NCBI RefSeq assembly: GCF_018613875.1
Contig: NZ_JAGGPJ010000021.1
Location: 1-49,456 of the forward strand
Direction of reading: 5' to 3'
DNA: 49,456 nt
From: Arthrobacter sp. ISL-28
GTDB taxonomy: Bacteria; Actinomycetota; Actinomycetes; Actinomycetales; Micrococcaceae
The position numbers and the translations under genes were made by a program. Below, piece after piece: positions 27,307-35,730 of the stretch (the stretch's first letter is position 1; each line of letters begins with the position of its first letter). Under the pieces are notes generated by a model that had not been told where the DNA came from, did no database searches, and saw only the letters and a list, made by a program, of their open reading frames with translations.

Positions 27307-27615
27307 ATGACCGATTCCGCAGCTACCGGTGCTGAATATTCCTACGACGACGCTGAGGTGGGCATCGAGCCCGACGGCGGGACGACCGCCGGCGGTTCCG
27401 GCGACGCCGGGACTGGCTCGGGCGCCGAGGTCCCCGAAACCCCCGAGACCGTTGAGCACATTGCGGACGAGCTCCGCGACGAAATCCGGTTGGGCCACGT
27501 TGAAGACGACGTCAGCCATGTCCTCGAGGAGCGTCTCGACAAAGCAGGAATCGAGATGCGCCCGGAGGATGTTGATGATCTGGCGGAAGAGATTGAGCGA
27601 GACGCCTCGACCTAG
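27307..27615 (+). CDS. Acidic hypothetical protein
   Basis: 102 very acidic residues. The first half is Gly/Asp-rich and probably disordered; the second half is helical, with alternating Glu/Asp and Leu/Ile (HIADELRDEIRLGHVEDDVS). No family is recognised. A TTG at 27301 is in frame, but the ATG at 27307 is preferred. The ribosome-binding site is weak. The downstream DUF1810 gene begins 8 bp after its stop, so the two are probably cotranscribed. Confidence 0.65.
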   Translation: MTDSAATGAEYSYDDAEVGIEPDGGTTAGGSGDAGTGSGAEVPETPETVEHIADELRDEIRLGHVEDDVSHVLEERLDKAGIEMRPEDVDDLAEEIERDAST

Positions 27616-27623
27616 GAGCAGCT

Positions 27624-28070
27624 GTGGATGATCCCTATGACCTAGGGCGTTTTTTGACGGCCCAGAACAGCGGCGGTACGTACGACCAGGCCCTGGCCGA
27701 GCTGCAGAACGGCAGAAAACGGAGCCACTGGATGTGGTTTGTGTTTCCCCAGATCACCGGGCTGGGGAAGAGTGCTGCATCCAGAAAGTACGCCATCTCA
27801 TCACTTGATGAAGCGCGCGCCTATCTGGCGCATCCAGTGCTCGGGCCGAGGCTTATCGAGTGTGCGGATACCGTCGGCAGGCTCAAGGACGTCACGGCCA
27901 GCCAGATTTTTGGCGGCGTCGACGCGAAGAAGCTGCATTCATCCATGACCCTGTTCCTGCGTGCAGAGCCGGGGGAGACGGCGTTCAAGCAGGTACTCAG
28001 CCGATTCTTCGACGGGGAGCCTGACCCGGCCACCGACGAGTTGTTGAGGGATCTTCGCGTCGAGGACTGA
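27624..28070 (+). CDS. DUF1810 family protein
   Basis: 148 residues with a GTG start and AGGAGC upstream. It shows the DUF1810 hallmarks: YDQALAELQNGRKRSHWMWFVFPQ, GLG-S, YAISSLDEARAYLAHPVLG, a D-x-x-K-L-H-S-S-M-T-L-F motif and a late F-x-x-V-L-x-x-FF. Function is unknown for the family. It likely shares a transcript with the acidic gene upstream. Confidence 0.93.
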   Translation: MDDPYDLGRFLTAQNSGGTYDQALAELQNGRKRSHWMWFVFPQITGLGKSAASRKYAISSLDEARAYLAHPVLGPRLIECADTVGRLKDVTASQIFGGVDAKKLHSSMTLFLRAEPGETAFKQVLSRFFDGEPDPATDELLRDLRVED

Positions 28071-28093
28071 CAGAGTCCGTACGGGAGTGGTGT

Positions 28094-28135
28094 GCCGGGC
28101 CAGGCGTATCGGAGGGACTGCGCCTGGGGCCCGGC
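28094..28135 (+). terminator. Bulged GC-rich hairpin after the DUF1810 gene
   Basis: The arm 28094-28106 pairs with 28121-28135 with a two-base bulge, giving a 13-bp stem. No T tract follows. The remainder of the 323-bp gap to CsbD also holds a 12-bp palindrome near 28213-28224 and a 7-bp stem at 28246-28265, but no gene. The CsbD promoter is probably near 28330, where TAAACT could be a -10. Confidence 0.55.
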
Positions 28136-28393
28136 AGTCCTTCAATCAAGGTTCGCGGCTACCTTTCAATTTCAGGACACACCCACTGTCGCCATTGCGT
28201 CTTGGGAAAACCCGGGCTGCAGCCCAGAAGTAGTGGTGCATGCCGGACCCCCCAAAATGGGGGTCTTCCCAAGGTCGCAGGCGTGAGGTCACGCCGGCGA
28301 TTCGGCCCTCCCGCGACGCGGCCCGCCGTCCTAAACTGTAAACACGAGCCTGCCCGCAGTCGGCGGGCTGCGCCGACGGAAGGACAGTGTGTC

Positions 28394-28570
28394 ATGGGTC
28401 TGGACGACAAGATGGAAAACGCAGCTGAGAAGATTGGCGGCAAGGCCAAGGAAGGCGCTGGCAAGGCCACAGACGATGAACGCCTCGAGGCCGAAGGCAA
28501 GGCTGACCAGTCCAAGGCTGACATCAAGCAGGCCGGTGAAAAGGTCAAGGACGCCTTCAAGCGCGATTGA
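28394..28570 (+). CDS. CsbD family stress protein
   Basis: 58 residues, the usual short length. The sequence is highly charged and repetitive, MGLDDKMENAAEKIGGKAKE then KADIKQAGEKVKDAF, the standard CsbD pattern of unknown biochemical function that is often induced by general stress. The ATG at 28394 follows GGAAGGA. An open frame runs far upstream but is not conserved. Confidence 0.92.
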   Translation: MGLDDKMENAAEKIGGKAKEGAGKATDDERLEAEGKADQSKADIKQAGEKVKDAFKRD

Positions 28571-28599
28571 GATGTTGTAAGCGATCGAGGTGTATTAGT

Positions 28600-28633
28600 G
28601 GAAGCCCCGCTTGCCGTTGCAGGCGGGGCTTCC
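28600..28633 (+). terminator. Hairpin between CsbD and metallophosphoesterase genes
   Basis: A perfect 11-bp stem (28600-28610 with 28623-28633) and a 12-base loop, located in the convergent space between csbD-like and phosphoesterase genes. The sequence after the stem is not T-rich on either side. Confidence 0.65.
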
Positions 28634-28647
28634 TGCTGTTCGGCGCT

Positions 28648-29154
28648 TTATGGCTTCCGGACCTCCACCAGTTCCACCTCAAGCAGGCGGCCATTGTCGA
28701 CGGCGGCGGTCATGTACGTGCACACAGGCTGGCGCCGGCGGTCCGTGGGTGAGCCAGGGTTGAGCAAACGCAGCCCGCCGGCCGACGTCGTGTCCCAGGG
28801 AATGTGGGAGTGGCCAAAGACGAGGACGTCGGCGTCCGCGAAGAGCGCTTCGCAGCGCTCTTCGCGCCCTTTCGCCGGGCCCGTGTCGTGGATCATGCTG
28901 AAGCGCACTCCATCCAGCGAGACGCTGACAGTTTCGGGCAGGCGCTGCCGCAGGTCGTCGCCGTCGTTGTTGCCGTACACACCGACCAGCCGCCGGCTGC
29001 GCCGCTCGAAGTCGTCCAGGAGTTCCGCCGTCACCCAGTCACCGGCGTGGAACACCACGTCGGCGTCGGCGACGGCGGCCCACACCTGATCAGGCAGTGC
29101 CCGCGCCCGCTTGGGAATGTGGGTGTCCGAAACAAGAAGCAGCCGAAGACTCAT
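28648..29154 (-). CDS. YfcE-like metallophosphoesterase
   Basis: 168 residues. All five metal-binding motifs of small phosphodiesterases are present: SDTHIPKR, HAGDW, GNNDG, the histidine of MIHDTG, and FGHSHIP. YfcE-type enzymes hydrolyse phosphodiesters in vitro with Mn. The physiological substrate is not known. A TTG one codon earlier than the chosen ATG is possible. It is divergent from the Nudix gene, with 32 bp between. Confidence 0.92.
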   Translation of the reverse strand: MSLRLLLVSDTHIPKRARALPDQVWAAVADADVVFHAGDWVTAELLDDFERRSRRLVGVYGNNDGDDLRQRLPETVSVSLDGVRFSMIHDTGPAKGREERCEALFADADVLVFGHSHIPWDTTSAGGLRLLNPGSPTDRRRQPVCTYMTAAVDNGRLLEVELVEVRKP

Positions 29155-29186
29155 CAAGGCATCTTCCCATGGGGCACACTGGAACG

Positions 29187-29711
29187 ATGGAGAATACGGT
29201 TCTGCCCCCGCCAGGAGATCCCCGCCGCCCCTACGGTCCGCGCGATCCAGGGGACGCTTGGGTGGAGGGGGAGCGCGGCCGGTTCTGGGGCCGCTTCGGC
29301 TCGGCCGGGCTCCTGGCCCACGACCCGGAGAAGGGTATCCTGCTGCAGCACCGCGCCACGTGGAGCGACCACGGCGGAACCTGGGGGCTGCCGGGTGGCG
29401 CGCTCCATCAGGGCGAGGACGCGGTCACCGGTGCGCTCCGCGAAGCCTTTGAGGAGGCCGCTGTCCCGGAACAGAACGTCAGGGTCCTGTTCACCTCGGT
29501 CTTCGACGTCGGCTACTGGTCCTACACGACCGTCGCCGTTCGCGTGGTGGAGCCGTTCGAGCCCGCCATCACCGACCCCGAAAGCATTGAACTGAAGTGG
29601 ATCCCGCTTCAGGAAGTGGCCGGCATCAACCTGCACCCCACTTTCGCTGCATCCTGGCCCGCACTCAGCGAGAAACTTCTCGATCACGAACGCCCGGTGC
29701 TACATGACTGA
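29187..29711 (+). CDS. Nudix hydrolase
   Basis: 174 residues. The Nudix box GGALHQGEDAVTGALREAFE continues E-A-A, fitting G-x5-E-x7-R-E-U-x-E-E with Ala at the final Gly position. The N-terminus is Pro/Gly/Asp-rich. Likely substrates are nucleotide diphosphates or oxidised nucleotides, but this is not determined by sequence. The ATG at 29187 follows GGAAC. The DksA-like gene overlaps its 3' end by 8 bp, so they are coupled. Confidence 0.92.
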   Translation: MENTVLPPPGDPRRPYGPRDPGDAWVEGERGRFWGRFGSAGLLAHDPEKGILLQHRATWSDHGGTWGLPGGALHQGEDAVTGALREAFEEAAVPEQNVRVLFTSVFDVGYWSYTTVAVRVVEPFEPAITDPESIELKWIPLQEVAGINLHPTFAASWPALSEKLLDHERPVLHD

Positions 29712-30057
29712 TGTCGCGCGGTTCCGGCTCCTGCTGGAAGAGGAGCGCGCCGGGAAACTCGCCCTGCTGCCAGCGCTCCGGGCAGACATCTCCTCGGCCA
29801 ACGCTGCCCGGCAGAACTCCAACGTGGACGACGAACACGATCCCGAAGGCGCCACCATCGCGTTCGAACTGTCCCAGGCATCCGCGCTGCTGGACCAGAG
29901 CAGGTGCGGCCTGGCCCAGATCGAGGCCGCCCTGGAACGGATTGAGGCCGGTACGTTCGGCATCTGCGCTGTATGCGGCCAAGGGATCGCTGAGGGGCGG
30001 CTGGAGGCCCGGCCATGGACTCCTTTTTGCATCCTGCACGCGAGCGGCAAGGCCTGA
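29704..30057 (+). CDS. DksA/TraR-type zinc-finger protein
   Basis: 117 residues. A coiled-coil-like N-terminal half (LLDQSRCGLAQIEAALERIE) leads to a C-terminal zinc finger, GICAVCGQGIAEGRLEARPW then FCILH. The classic DksA finger ends C-x-x-C; here it ends C-x-x-H, a C3H variant. DksA and TraR bind RNA polymerase at the secondary channel. Actinobacterial relatives are mostly uncharacterised, and the acidic DxxDxA tip motif is not clear here. Confidence 0.88.
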   Translation: MTDVARFRLLLEEERAGKLALLPALRADISSANAARQNSNVDDEHDPEGATIAFELSQASALLDQSRCGLAQIEAALERIEAGTFGICAVCGQGIAEGRLEARPWTPFCILHASGKA

Positions 30058-30139
30058 CCAGCTGATCGGAATTATCCTGTCCACACCCTGTTCCGAAGAT
30101 CGGGCGGGCATCGTACCCTAGGGCTGGGAGGTGATTGCC

Positions 30140-30328
30140 ATGCAGGCAAACCAGGGAGACCGCATCATCATCCACGGGCGGACCGTGGAGTCGTCGGACC
30201 GTCACGGTGAAATTCTCGAAGTCCGCGGCCCTAACGGGACCCCGCCGTACTTCGTCCGCTTCGACGACGGTCACGAGACGATTATGTATCCCGGCGGCGA
30301 CTTCACCGTCGAGCACCGCGCCACCTAG
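30140..30328 (+). CDS. DUF1918 small protein
   Basis: 62 residues. It has the DUF1918 pattern: G-D-R-I-I-I-H-G-R-T-V, GEILEVRG and GTPPYFVRFDDGHE, a small SH3-like barrel of unknown function, common in actinobacteria. The ATG at 30140 has an excellent GGGAGGTGAT ribosome-binding site; the in-frame GTG at 30131 lies within that site. Confidence 0.92.
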   Translation: MQANQGDRIIIHGRTVESSDRHGEILEVRGPNGTPPYFVRFDDGHETIMYPGGDFTVEHRAT

Positions 30329-30336
30329 CTTCACGA

Positions 30337-30801
30337 ATGAACGCATCCGCGGGGCGGCCCGATCGGATCCTGATCGTCATTCTTTCCATCATCGCGGTCC
30401 TCGTGGCTGTGGCGTTGGCCGCCGTCTTCTTCAGCGGCCAGCAGGAGCTCCTCGATGAAGGCACGCCCGCCGGGGTGGTGCAGCGGTATGCGGCTGCCGT
30501 CCTTGACGGCGACGAAGCTGCCGCAGCAGGCTACCTGGCGGAGCGGTCCGGACGGCAGTGCAGCCCGACGAACCGCCGTACCGCTGGCGGCATGCGGGTC
30601 ACCCTCGTTTCCACGACGGAACGCGATACCTCCGCGGACGTTCGAGTGGCCATTTCGATCTCGAACGGAGCCGGCCCTTTCGGGAGTCAAGAGTACGAGA
30701 CAGAGGATGTGTTTGACCTCGTCAAGGTCAACGGGAGATGGCTCGTTGAAGCCGCCCCGTGGCAGCTCACCATCTGCCCGGCCCGTGCGGTGAAGCCATG
30801 A
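30337..30801 (+). CDS. Single-pass membrane protein of unknown function
   Basis: 154 residues with one membrane span (IVILSIIAVLVAVALAAVFF, about 13-32) and an extracytoplasmic domain. The domain contains two cysteines (RQCSPTNRR and LTICPA) and an NTF2-like ending (NGRWLVEAAPW). Its stop overlaps the start of the next gene in an ATGA, so the pair is translationally coupled. A possible role is a structural or sensory partner of the multi-pass protein downstream. Confidence 0.8.
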   Translation: MNASAGRPDRILIVILSIIAVLVAVALAAVFFSGQQELLDEGTPAGVVQRYAAAVLDGDEAAAAGYLAERSGRQCSPTNRRTAGGMRVTLVSTTERDTSADVRVAISISNGAGPFGSQEYETEDVFDLVKVNGRWLVEAAPWQLTICPARAVKP

Positions 30802-32627
30802 GCGCTGGCCGGCCTGAAACGGCCCAGCCAGCGCACGCTGCCCTGAGCGTTGTCCGGCGCCTGATCGTTTTCCTGCTCCTCTTTGTCCTGGTGCTGATCG
30901 GGGCATCCGGCCTGTCCGGGCTGCTGGAACGGCTGTTGTCCATCGGCTCAGCTCTGGCGGAGCGCGACGTCGGCGGGCTGGCCAGGTCTCTGGCGTTCGC
31001 CGTGATCGGCGGGTCTCTGGCCGCTGTTCTGTGGTGGCTTGTGTGGCGGCGGCTGCCCTCGCCGGAGGAACGGTCATCCCTGGCCTGGGGTCTTTACGTG
31101 GCCGGAGTCTATACAGTTGCCCTCGTTACGTGGACTACTGCTCTGCTCGGCCTGGCTGCGTCGGTCATCGGCGGGGAGGCACCAAAGTGGGACTCGGCCG
31201 CCGCTACGGCACTGGCTTGGGGCCTTGTCTGGGGATGGCATCGGTGGATGTGGCGGCATCCCACGAAAGGACCGATCCGGCTTGCCGGTGTGCCCATCGT
31301 GCTGGGTTCAGTGTTCGGTCTGCTGATCGGCACCGGCGGGTCGGTGACTGCCTTGGGCGGCATTCTTGATGCCGGCCTGTATGGATTGGCGGGCACCCCA
31401 TCTGTCGGGAAACCTTGGTGGGTGCCGGTAGTGCAGGCGCTCGTCTGGGCGGCCGGGGGAGCAGCCGTCTGGTGGTGGCACTGGATCCGTGGAGGCGGGC
31501 TTCGCCTTCGGTCGGGGCTGGCCAACGTGGCCCTTGCCGTCGTCGGCGTGCTTGGCGGCTGTGTCCTTGCCCTTTCCGGCGCGGTCACTGCCCTGTTCGT
31601 GCTGCTCCGGCTGGCCTTCGACCGGTCGGATGCATTGGGACAAATTGTGGAACCTCTCGGCCCTGCCGTGGCTGCCGCCGCGGTCGGGTCACTCGTCTGG
31701 CGCTATCATGCCGTACTGGCAAGTCGGCGGTCCGGCACCATGCGCCAGGCCAGCAAGCTGCTGGCCTCCGGTGCTGCCCTGGTGGCCGCCGCCTCGGGGA
31801 TCGGAGTGATCGTCAATGCGGTGCTGGGCCTGGCGGAGACCGCCCTGGCCGGAAGCGGAACCCGCACGCTGCTGCTGGGAGGCATGAGTGCACTGGCGAT
31901 CGGCGGTCCGGTCTGGTGGAAGGTGTGGGACCCTCTCCATCGGCACGGCGCAGGGCGGCCTGAGCATGGGAAGCCTGAGCCGGGGAAAGCGGCGTCAGGA
32001 AAGCCGGAATCAGGGCGGCGCATCTACCTGGTGGTGGTTTTCGGCGTCAGTGCAGTGGTGGCCCTGATGACGCTGCTGGTCATCGGCTATCAGGTGTTCG
32101 AACATCTGCTTGACGGCTCCGGCCGGGAAAGCCTGTTGGGCCGGGTGCGCGTCCCGCTCGGCCTGCTGGTCGCAACGGCACTGGTGGCCACCTATCACTA
32201 CGGCACCTGGAGGAGGGACCGTCCGGCCCATCCTCCGGCGGGCACCGGTCAGGACACCGGCCCGGAGCTGCCGGCCGGAGAGCCTGCCGCGGAGCGCAGT
32301 ATTGGGCACGTCATCCTGGTGACGGGGTTCGATCCCGTTCCGTGGATCCGCGTCATCCGCGAAGTCACCGGAACCGAGGCAACTGTATGGCGACGTGCCG
32401 ACGTTGGCGGGACCGCCGTCGGGCCCCTGAGCGCTACCGAAACCGGTGCCGCTTCGACTGCCTCCGGCCTGCTGGCCGGGGCACTGAATGGGGTCAGCGG
32501 CGAGTACGTGCTGATAGTGGTTGGCCGCGACGCGGAGATCGACGTCATTCCGCTGGATACCGGTTCGGCGCCTGAACCCGCCCGGACAGGACTGCCTAGC
32601 CCAGGGACTGCCCAGCCCGGCAAGTGA
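30798..32627 (+). CDS. Twelve-helix membrane protein with six repeated two-helix units (DUF5671-like)
   Basis: 609 residues. Roughly the first 480 form 12 hydrophobic spans arranged as six two-helix units. The second helix of most units ends in a similar W-rich, basic motif: WWLVWRRL, WGWHRWMW, VWWWHWIR, LVWRYHAV, PVWWKVWD, TYHYGTWRRD. This resembles repeated DUF5671 domains. A Gly/Pro/Lys-rich loop separates units five and six. The last ~120 residues are soluble and begin after PAHPPAGTG. No transport or enzyme motif is visible. Confidence 0.85.
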   Translation: MSAGRPETAQPAHAALSVVRRLIVFLLLFVLVLIGASGLSGLLERLLSIGSALAERDVGGLARSLAFAVIGGSLAAVLWWLVWRRLPSPEERSSLAWGLYVAGVYTVALVTWTTALLGLAASVIGGEAPKWDSAAATALAWGLVWGWHRWMWRHPTKGPIRLAGVPIVLGSVFGLLIGTGGSVTALGGILDAGLYGLAGTPSVGKPWWVPVVQALVWAAGGAAVWWWHWIRGGGLRLRSGLANVALAVVGVLGGCVLALSGAVTALFVLLRLAFDRSDALGQIVEPLGPAVAAAAVGSLVWRYHAVLASRRSGTMRQASKLLASGAALVAAASGIGVIVNAVLGLAETALAGSGTRTLLLGGMSALAIGGPVWWKVWDPLHRHGAGRPEHGKPEPGKAASGKPESGRRIYLVVVFGVSAVVALMTLLVIGYQVFEHLLDGSGRESLLGRVRVPLGLLVATALVATYHYGTWRRDRPAHPPAGTGQDTGPELPAGEPAAERSIGHVILVTGFDPVPWIRVIREVTGTEATVWRRADVGGTAVGPLSATETGAASTASGLLAGALNGVSGEYVLIVVGRDAEIDVIPLDTGSAPEPARTGLPSPGTAQPGK

Positions 32628-32647
32628 CTGGCGGGGGAGCTGCCGAG

Positions 32648-33352
32648 TCAGGAAATGGACTGCTGCTTGATCGGGGAGCGGTCCTGACCGTACTCGGCTG
32701 TGACCAGGATCGGCAGGTGGTCCGACTTCCCGCGGGGCAGGGTCTCCACACTTTCGATGTCCAGTCCAAGGGACGTGGCGAAGTCGAAGTGTCCCTTGAA
32801 GACCTTGTAGCGCGTGTACGTCCTGCGGTTGCTGAGCGACAGGGCGTACCCGGAGTCCTTCATGTGCGCGTGCAGGCTCTTAGTGAAGAACGGGTAGTTG
32901 AAGTCCCCGACCATCAGCGTCATGAGGCCGCTCCCCATGCTGAGCAGCTCCGCGTGCGCGGCATGGATCTGCTTCCGGCGGAGCGAATTCGAGGCGGTCA
33001 GCGGCGCCGCGTGAAAGGAGCCGATCACCAGTTCATGGTCCGTCTCGTTGTCCACGACGCGGGTGCCGATCAGACGCTCGTGGGCGGGAGCCATGACGTG
33101 GTCGTGCATTGATTTCTTCAGCGCGAAGGTCTTGGTTTCCAGCGCCGTGAACCGCTCGGTGCGGTAGTAGATTGCCAAACCGAGCCGGTTGCCTTTGGTG
33201 ACGTCGGCCAGGTGGAGGGGTCCGAGCGTCTCCGGCAGCTCCGTGGAATCACATTCCTGGAGGCACAGGGCATCGATCCCGAAATTGCGGGCCAGGTTGG
33301 CCAGCTCGCCGCTCGCTTTGTGCTTGCGGAGGTTGTAGCTAATTACTCGCAT
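32648..33352 (-). CDS. Endonuclease/exonuclease/phosphatase (EEP) family protein
   Basis: 234 residues. The DNase I-like active-site motifs are present: ISYNLRKHK, LCLQECD, FHAAPLT, GDFNYPF and SDHLPI. The fold cleaves phosphodiesters, but whether the substrate is nucleic acid or lipid is not determinable. The ATG at 33352 follows GGAAGAGG. It is convergent with the membrane protein and divergent from the DUF427 gene, so it is monocistronic. Confidence 0.93.
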   Translation of the reverse strand: MRVISYNLRKHKASGELANLARNFGIDALCLQECDSTELPETLGPLHLADVTKGNRLGLAIYYRTERFTALETKTFALKKSMHDHVMAPAHERLIGTRVVDNETDHELVIGSFHAAPLTASNSLRRKQIHAAHAELLSMGSGLMTLMVGDFNYPFFTKSLHAHMKDSGYALSLSNRRTYTRYKVFKGHFDFATSLGLDIESVETLPRGKSDHLPILVTAEYGQDRSPIKQQSIS

Positions 33353-33606
33353 CAGTGGAACACCTCTTCCGAGGGCTGCTAGAAGGACCAGTCTCCGAGT
33401 CTACCCAGAACATCATATGGAGAACGGGAACGTTAAGCGCGGGTCTGGCCGCGCACCCGATCAGGCTGCCGACCAGGCACAGGGGTGTTGATCAGGGATG
33501 CGGATGGAATCTTTGGGGAAGACCTGTTGTTGGACAAGTTGCTGGGCACAGCGGTGGAACGTCGTTGAGCGGGCAACGATCGGCACCCATCGGGGAGGCA
33601 GGCACC

Positions 33607-33891
33607 ATGGTCAAGGCAGTCTGGAACGGCGCAGTCATCGCAGAAAGCGATGCCACCGTAAAAGTCGAGGGTAACCACTATTTCCCTGCATCGTCCGTCC
33701 GCGTCGAATATTTGGAGGACAGCCTGCACCGTACTGTTTGCGCGTGGAAGGGCGAAGCCAGTTACTACAGCGTGGTCGTTGACGGGCGGCGGAACCCGGA
33801 CGCCGCGTGGTACTACGCCGAACCCAAAGCGCTCGCGGCCCACATCAAGGACCATGTGGCCTTTTGGCACGGCGTCCGGATCGTGGGCTAG
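33607..33891 (+). CDS. DUF427 family protein
   Basis: 94 residues. The sequence MVKAVWNGAVIAESDAT, GNHYFPASSV, CAWKGEASYYSV and AWYYAEPKALAAHIKDHVAF matches DUF427, a small beta barrel of unknown function. The ATG at 33607 follows GAGGCAG. The 254 bp upstream contain no other gene. Confidence 0.95.
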   Translation: MVKAVWNGAVIAESDATVKVEGNHYFPASSVRVEYLEDSLHRTVCAWKGEASYYSVVVDGRRNPDAAWYYAEPKALAAHIKDHVAFWHGVRIVG

Positions 33892-33963
33892 GAAGCCGGT
33901 CCTTCGCGCCGGAAGCGATAGGGTGATCCGGGATGACGAACCACAGCTTCGAAGGGGTCAACG

Positions 33964-34767
33964 TTGACTGCTGCACTGCCGGAACTCGCTGCGGGCGACT
34001 CCTATTATCAGGATCTCGGCCAGGGACGCTTCTGCTCCACCATCCACGCCCAGGGTGCGTGGAACGAGCACGAACAGCACATGGCGCCCGCTGCCGGACT
34101 GCTCGCAGACCGGCTGGAACGGCACGAGCCGCGCCCGGACATGCGCATGGCACGCCTCAGCTACGAGATCCTTGGCCTCATTCCCGGCGGAGAGTTCGCA
34201 GTCACCACCACAACACTCCGCCCGGGCAAAACAATTGAGCTTTTGCAGGCAGAACTGGTGGCGGCCGGACGGGTGGCCATCCGCGCAACCGCATGGCGGA
34301 TGATTACCAGCGACACCTCCGCCGTTGCCGCCGTGGAGGACGCGCCCATCCCGTCCCCTCACGACTGCAAGCCGTACGACGGCGCCAGCGTCTGGCCGGG
34401 CGGTTACATCCGGTCGCTTGAGATGAGGGTGGCGGAAGGGCACCGGCCGGGCGCCGGCAAGGTCTGGCTGCGCACCGACCACCCTCTGACGGATGCGGCC
34501 GACAGCACGGACATGGCCCGGCTGGTTGGCCTGGTGGACACGGCGAACGGCATTGCCGCCCGGGTCGCGCCGGGCCGGGACAGCTACGCCTTTCCCAACC
34601 TGGACCTGCAGATCCACATGTACCGCAGGCCCGAGGGCGAATGGCTGGGGTTGGACAATGCGGTGTCGTTCGGCGCCGACGGGATAGGGCTCACGTCGAC
34701 TGTGCTCCATGACCTGGCGGGGCCGTTCGGCCGTGCGGAACAGATCCTGACCGTTCGGAAGAGCTAA
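33964..34767 (+). CDS. Acyl-CoA thioesterase-like double hotdog protein
   Basis: 267 residues. The two halves resemble the tandem hotdog fold of TesB-like thioesterases (PF13622 type): QGAWNEHEQHMAPAAGLLAD early on and LVDTANGIAARVAPGRDSYAFPNLDLQI later. It would cleave acyl-CoA thioesters; the chain length is not evident. A TTG at 33964 is used, with GAAGGGG 7 bases upstream. No neighbouring lipid genes are present. Confidence 0.82.
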   Translation: MTAALPELAAGDSYYQDLGQGRFCSTIHAQGAWNEHEQHMAPAAGLLADRLERHEPRPDMRMARLSYEILGLIPGGEFAVTTTTLRPGKTIELLQAELVAAGRVAIRATAWRMITSDTSAVAAVEDAPIPSPHDCKPYDGASVWPGGYIRSLEMRVAEGHRPGAGKVWLRTDHPLTDAADSTDMARLVGLVDTANGIAARVAPGRDSYAFPNLDLQIHMYRRPEGEWLGLDNAVSFGADGIGLTSTVLHDLAGPFGRAEQILTVRKS

Positions 34768-34916
34768 GGATGTAATGACGCAGAAAGCGACGACGTACCC
34801 TAGATTCGGCCGCTCGGCCAGCAGCCTGCCGATGTGGCTGCGGTAGAACGGGTGCATGGCCTTGAGCCATACTGCGCCCGGGACCGCGAACGCGGCCGCT
34901 ATAAAGGAACTGCACC

Positions 34917-35690
34917 ATGACCATAAGGGAGCCCAGCACCATGCAGCAGGCCGGAATCGGATCACGGACGCTGACCGTTGTTCGGCAGCACGAATCGCTG
35001 GGTGCGGCCAGGGACCTTGACTTCGGGATCGAGCTGCTGGGCTTGGCGAAGACGGGCCGGATCGGGCCCACGCTGAGGCTGTACCGCCCCGCCCCGACGG
35101 TTGCCTTCGGACAGCGTGACACCCGCCTCCCCGGCTTCGGAGCCGCCGCGCAGGCATGCCGGGAGCAGGGCTTCGAACCCTTGATCCGCAAAGCCGGGGG
35201 ACGCGCCGCGGCCTACCACGAGGGAACCCTGATCGTCGATCATGTTGAGCCCCACACTGATGCGATCGCGGGGGCCAAGGGCCGGTTCGCGTTCTTCGGC
35301 GAGATGCTGGCGGAGGCTCTCCGCAGCACCGGTGTGGATGCTGCCGTGGGCGAGATTCCGGGTGAGTACTGCCCGGGTGAGTTCAGCGTCCACGGAACCG
35401 ATCCGGACGTCCCCTCGCGTCAGGTCAAGCTCGTGGGAACCGCCCAGCGCGTGGTGTCCGGCGGGTGGCTGTTCAGTTCCGTCATCGTGGTGGAGAATTC
35501 AGCGCCGATCCGCAGCGTCCTCACGGCGAGCTACGGCGCCCTTGGCCTGGACTGGGACCCGGCAACCGCCGGTGCCGTCAACGACCTCGTTCCGAGATTG
35601 GACGTCCAGGCAATCGAAGACGCCGTGATCAGCACCTACAGTGACTACGCGGCGCTGGGGCCCGCCGAGTTCAGCAGCCTGCAGGCGTAA
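34917..35690 (+). CDS. Lipoate/biotin protein-ligase family protein
   Basis: 257 residues. The fold signature of LplA/LipM-type transferases is visible: LIRKAGGRAAAYHEGTL (a variant of R-R-x-S-G-G-G-A-V-x-H) and the lysine of RQVKLVGTAQRV, which contacts the acyl-adenylate. The N-terminal adenylation loop is less clear and the Gly-rich motif is reduced. It may transfer lipoate or octanoate; family specificity is uncertain. The ATG at 34917 follows AAGGA. Confidence 0.85.
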   Translation: MTIREPSTMQQAGIGSRTLTVVRQHESLGAARDLDFGIELLGLAKTGRIGPTLRLYRPAPTVAFGQRDTRLPGFGAAAQACREQGFEPLIRKAGGRAAAYHEGTLIVDHVEPHTDAIAGAKGRFAFFGEMLAEALRSTGVDAAVGEIPGEYCPGEFSVHGTDPDVPSRQVKLVGTAQRVVSGGWLFSSVIVVENSAPIRSVLTASYGALGLDWDPATAGAVNDLVPRLDVQAIEDAVISTYSDYAALGPAEFSSLQA

Positions 35691-35730
35691 CGGCGGGCAA
35701 GGATTTGGCGCCCAAGGGGAAGGTAGTTCA

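Noticed and set aside
33958..35157. Minus-strand open frame opposite the thioesterase and ligase genes
   Set aside because: No domain or start signal; both plus-strand genes are recognisable.
35160..35185. TTCGAACCC string resembling a tRNA T-arm
   Set aside because: It is inside the lipoate-ligase-like coding frame and no cloverleaf forms around it.
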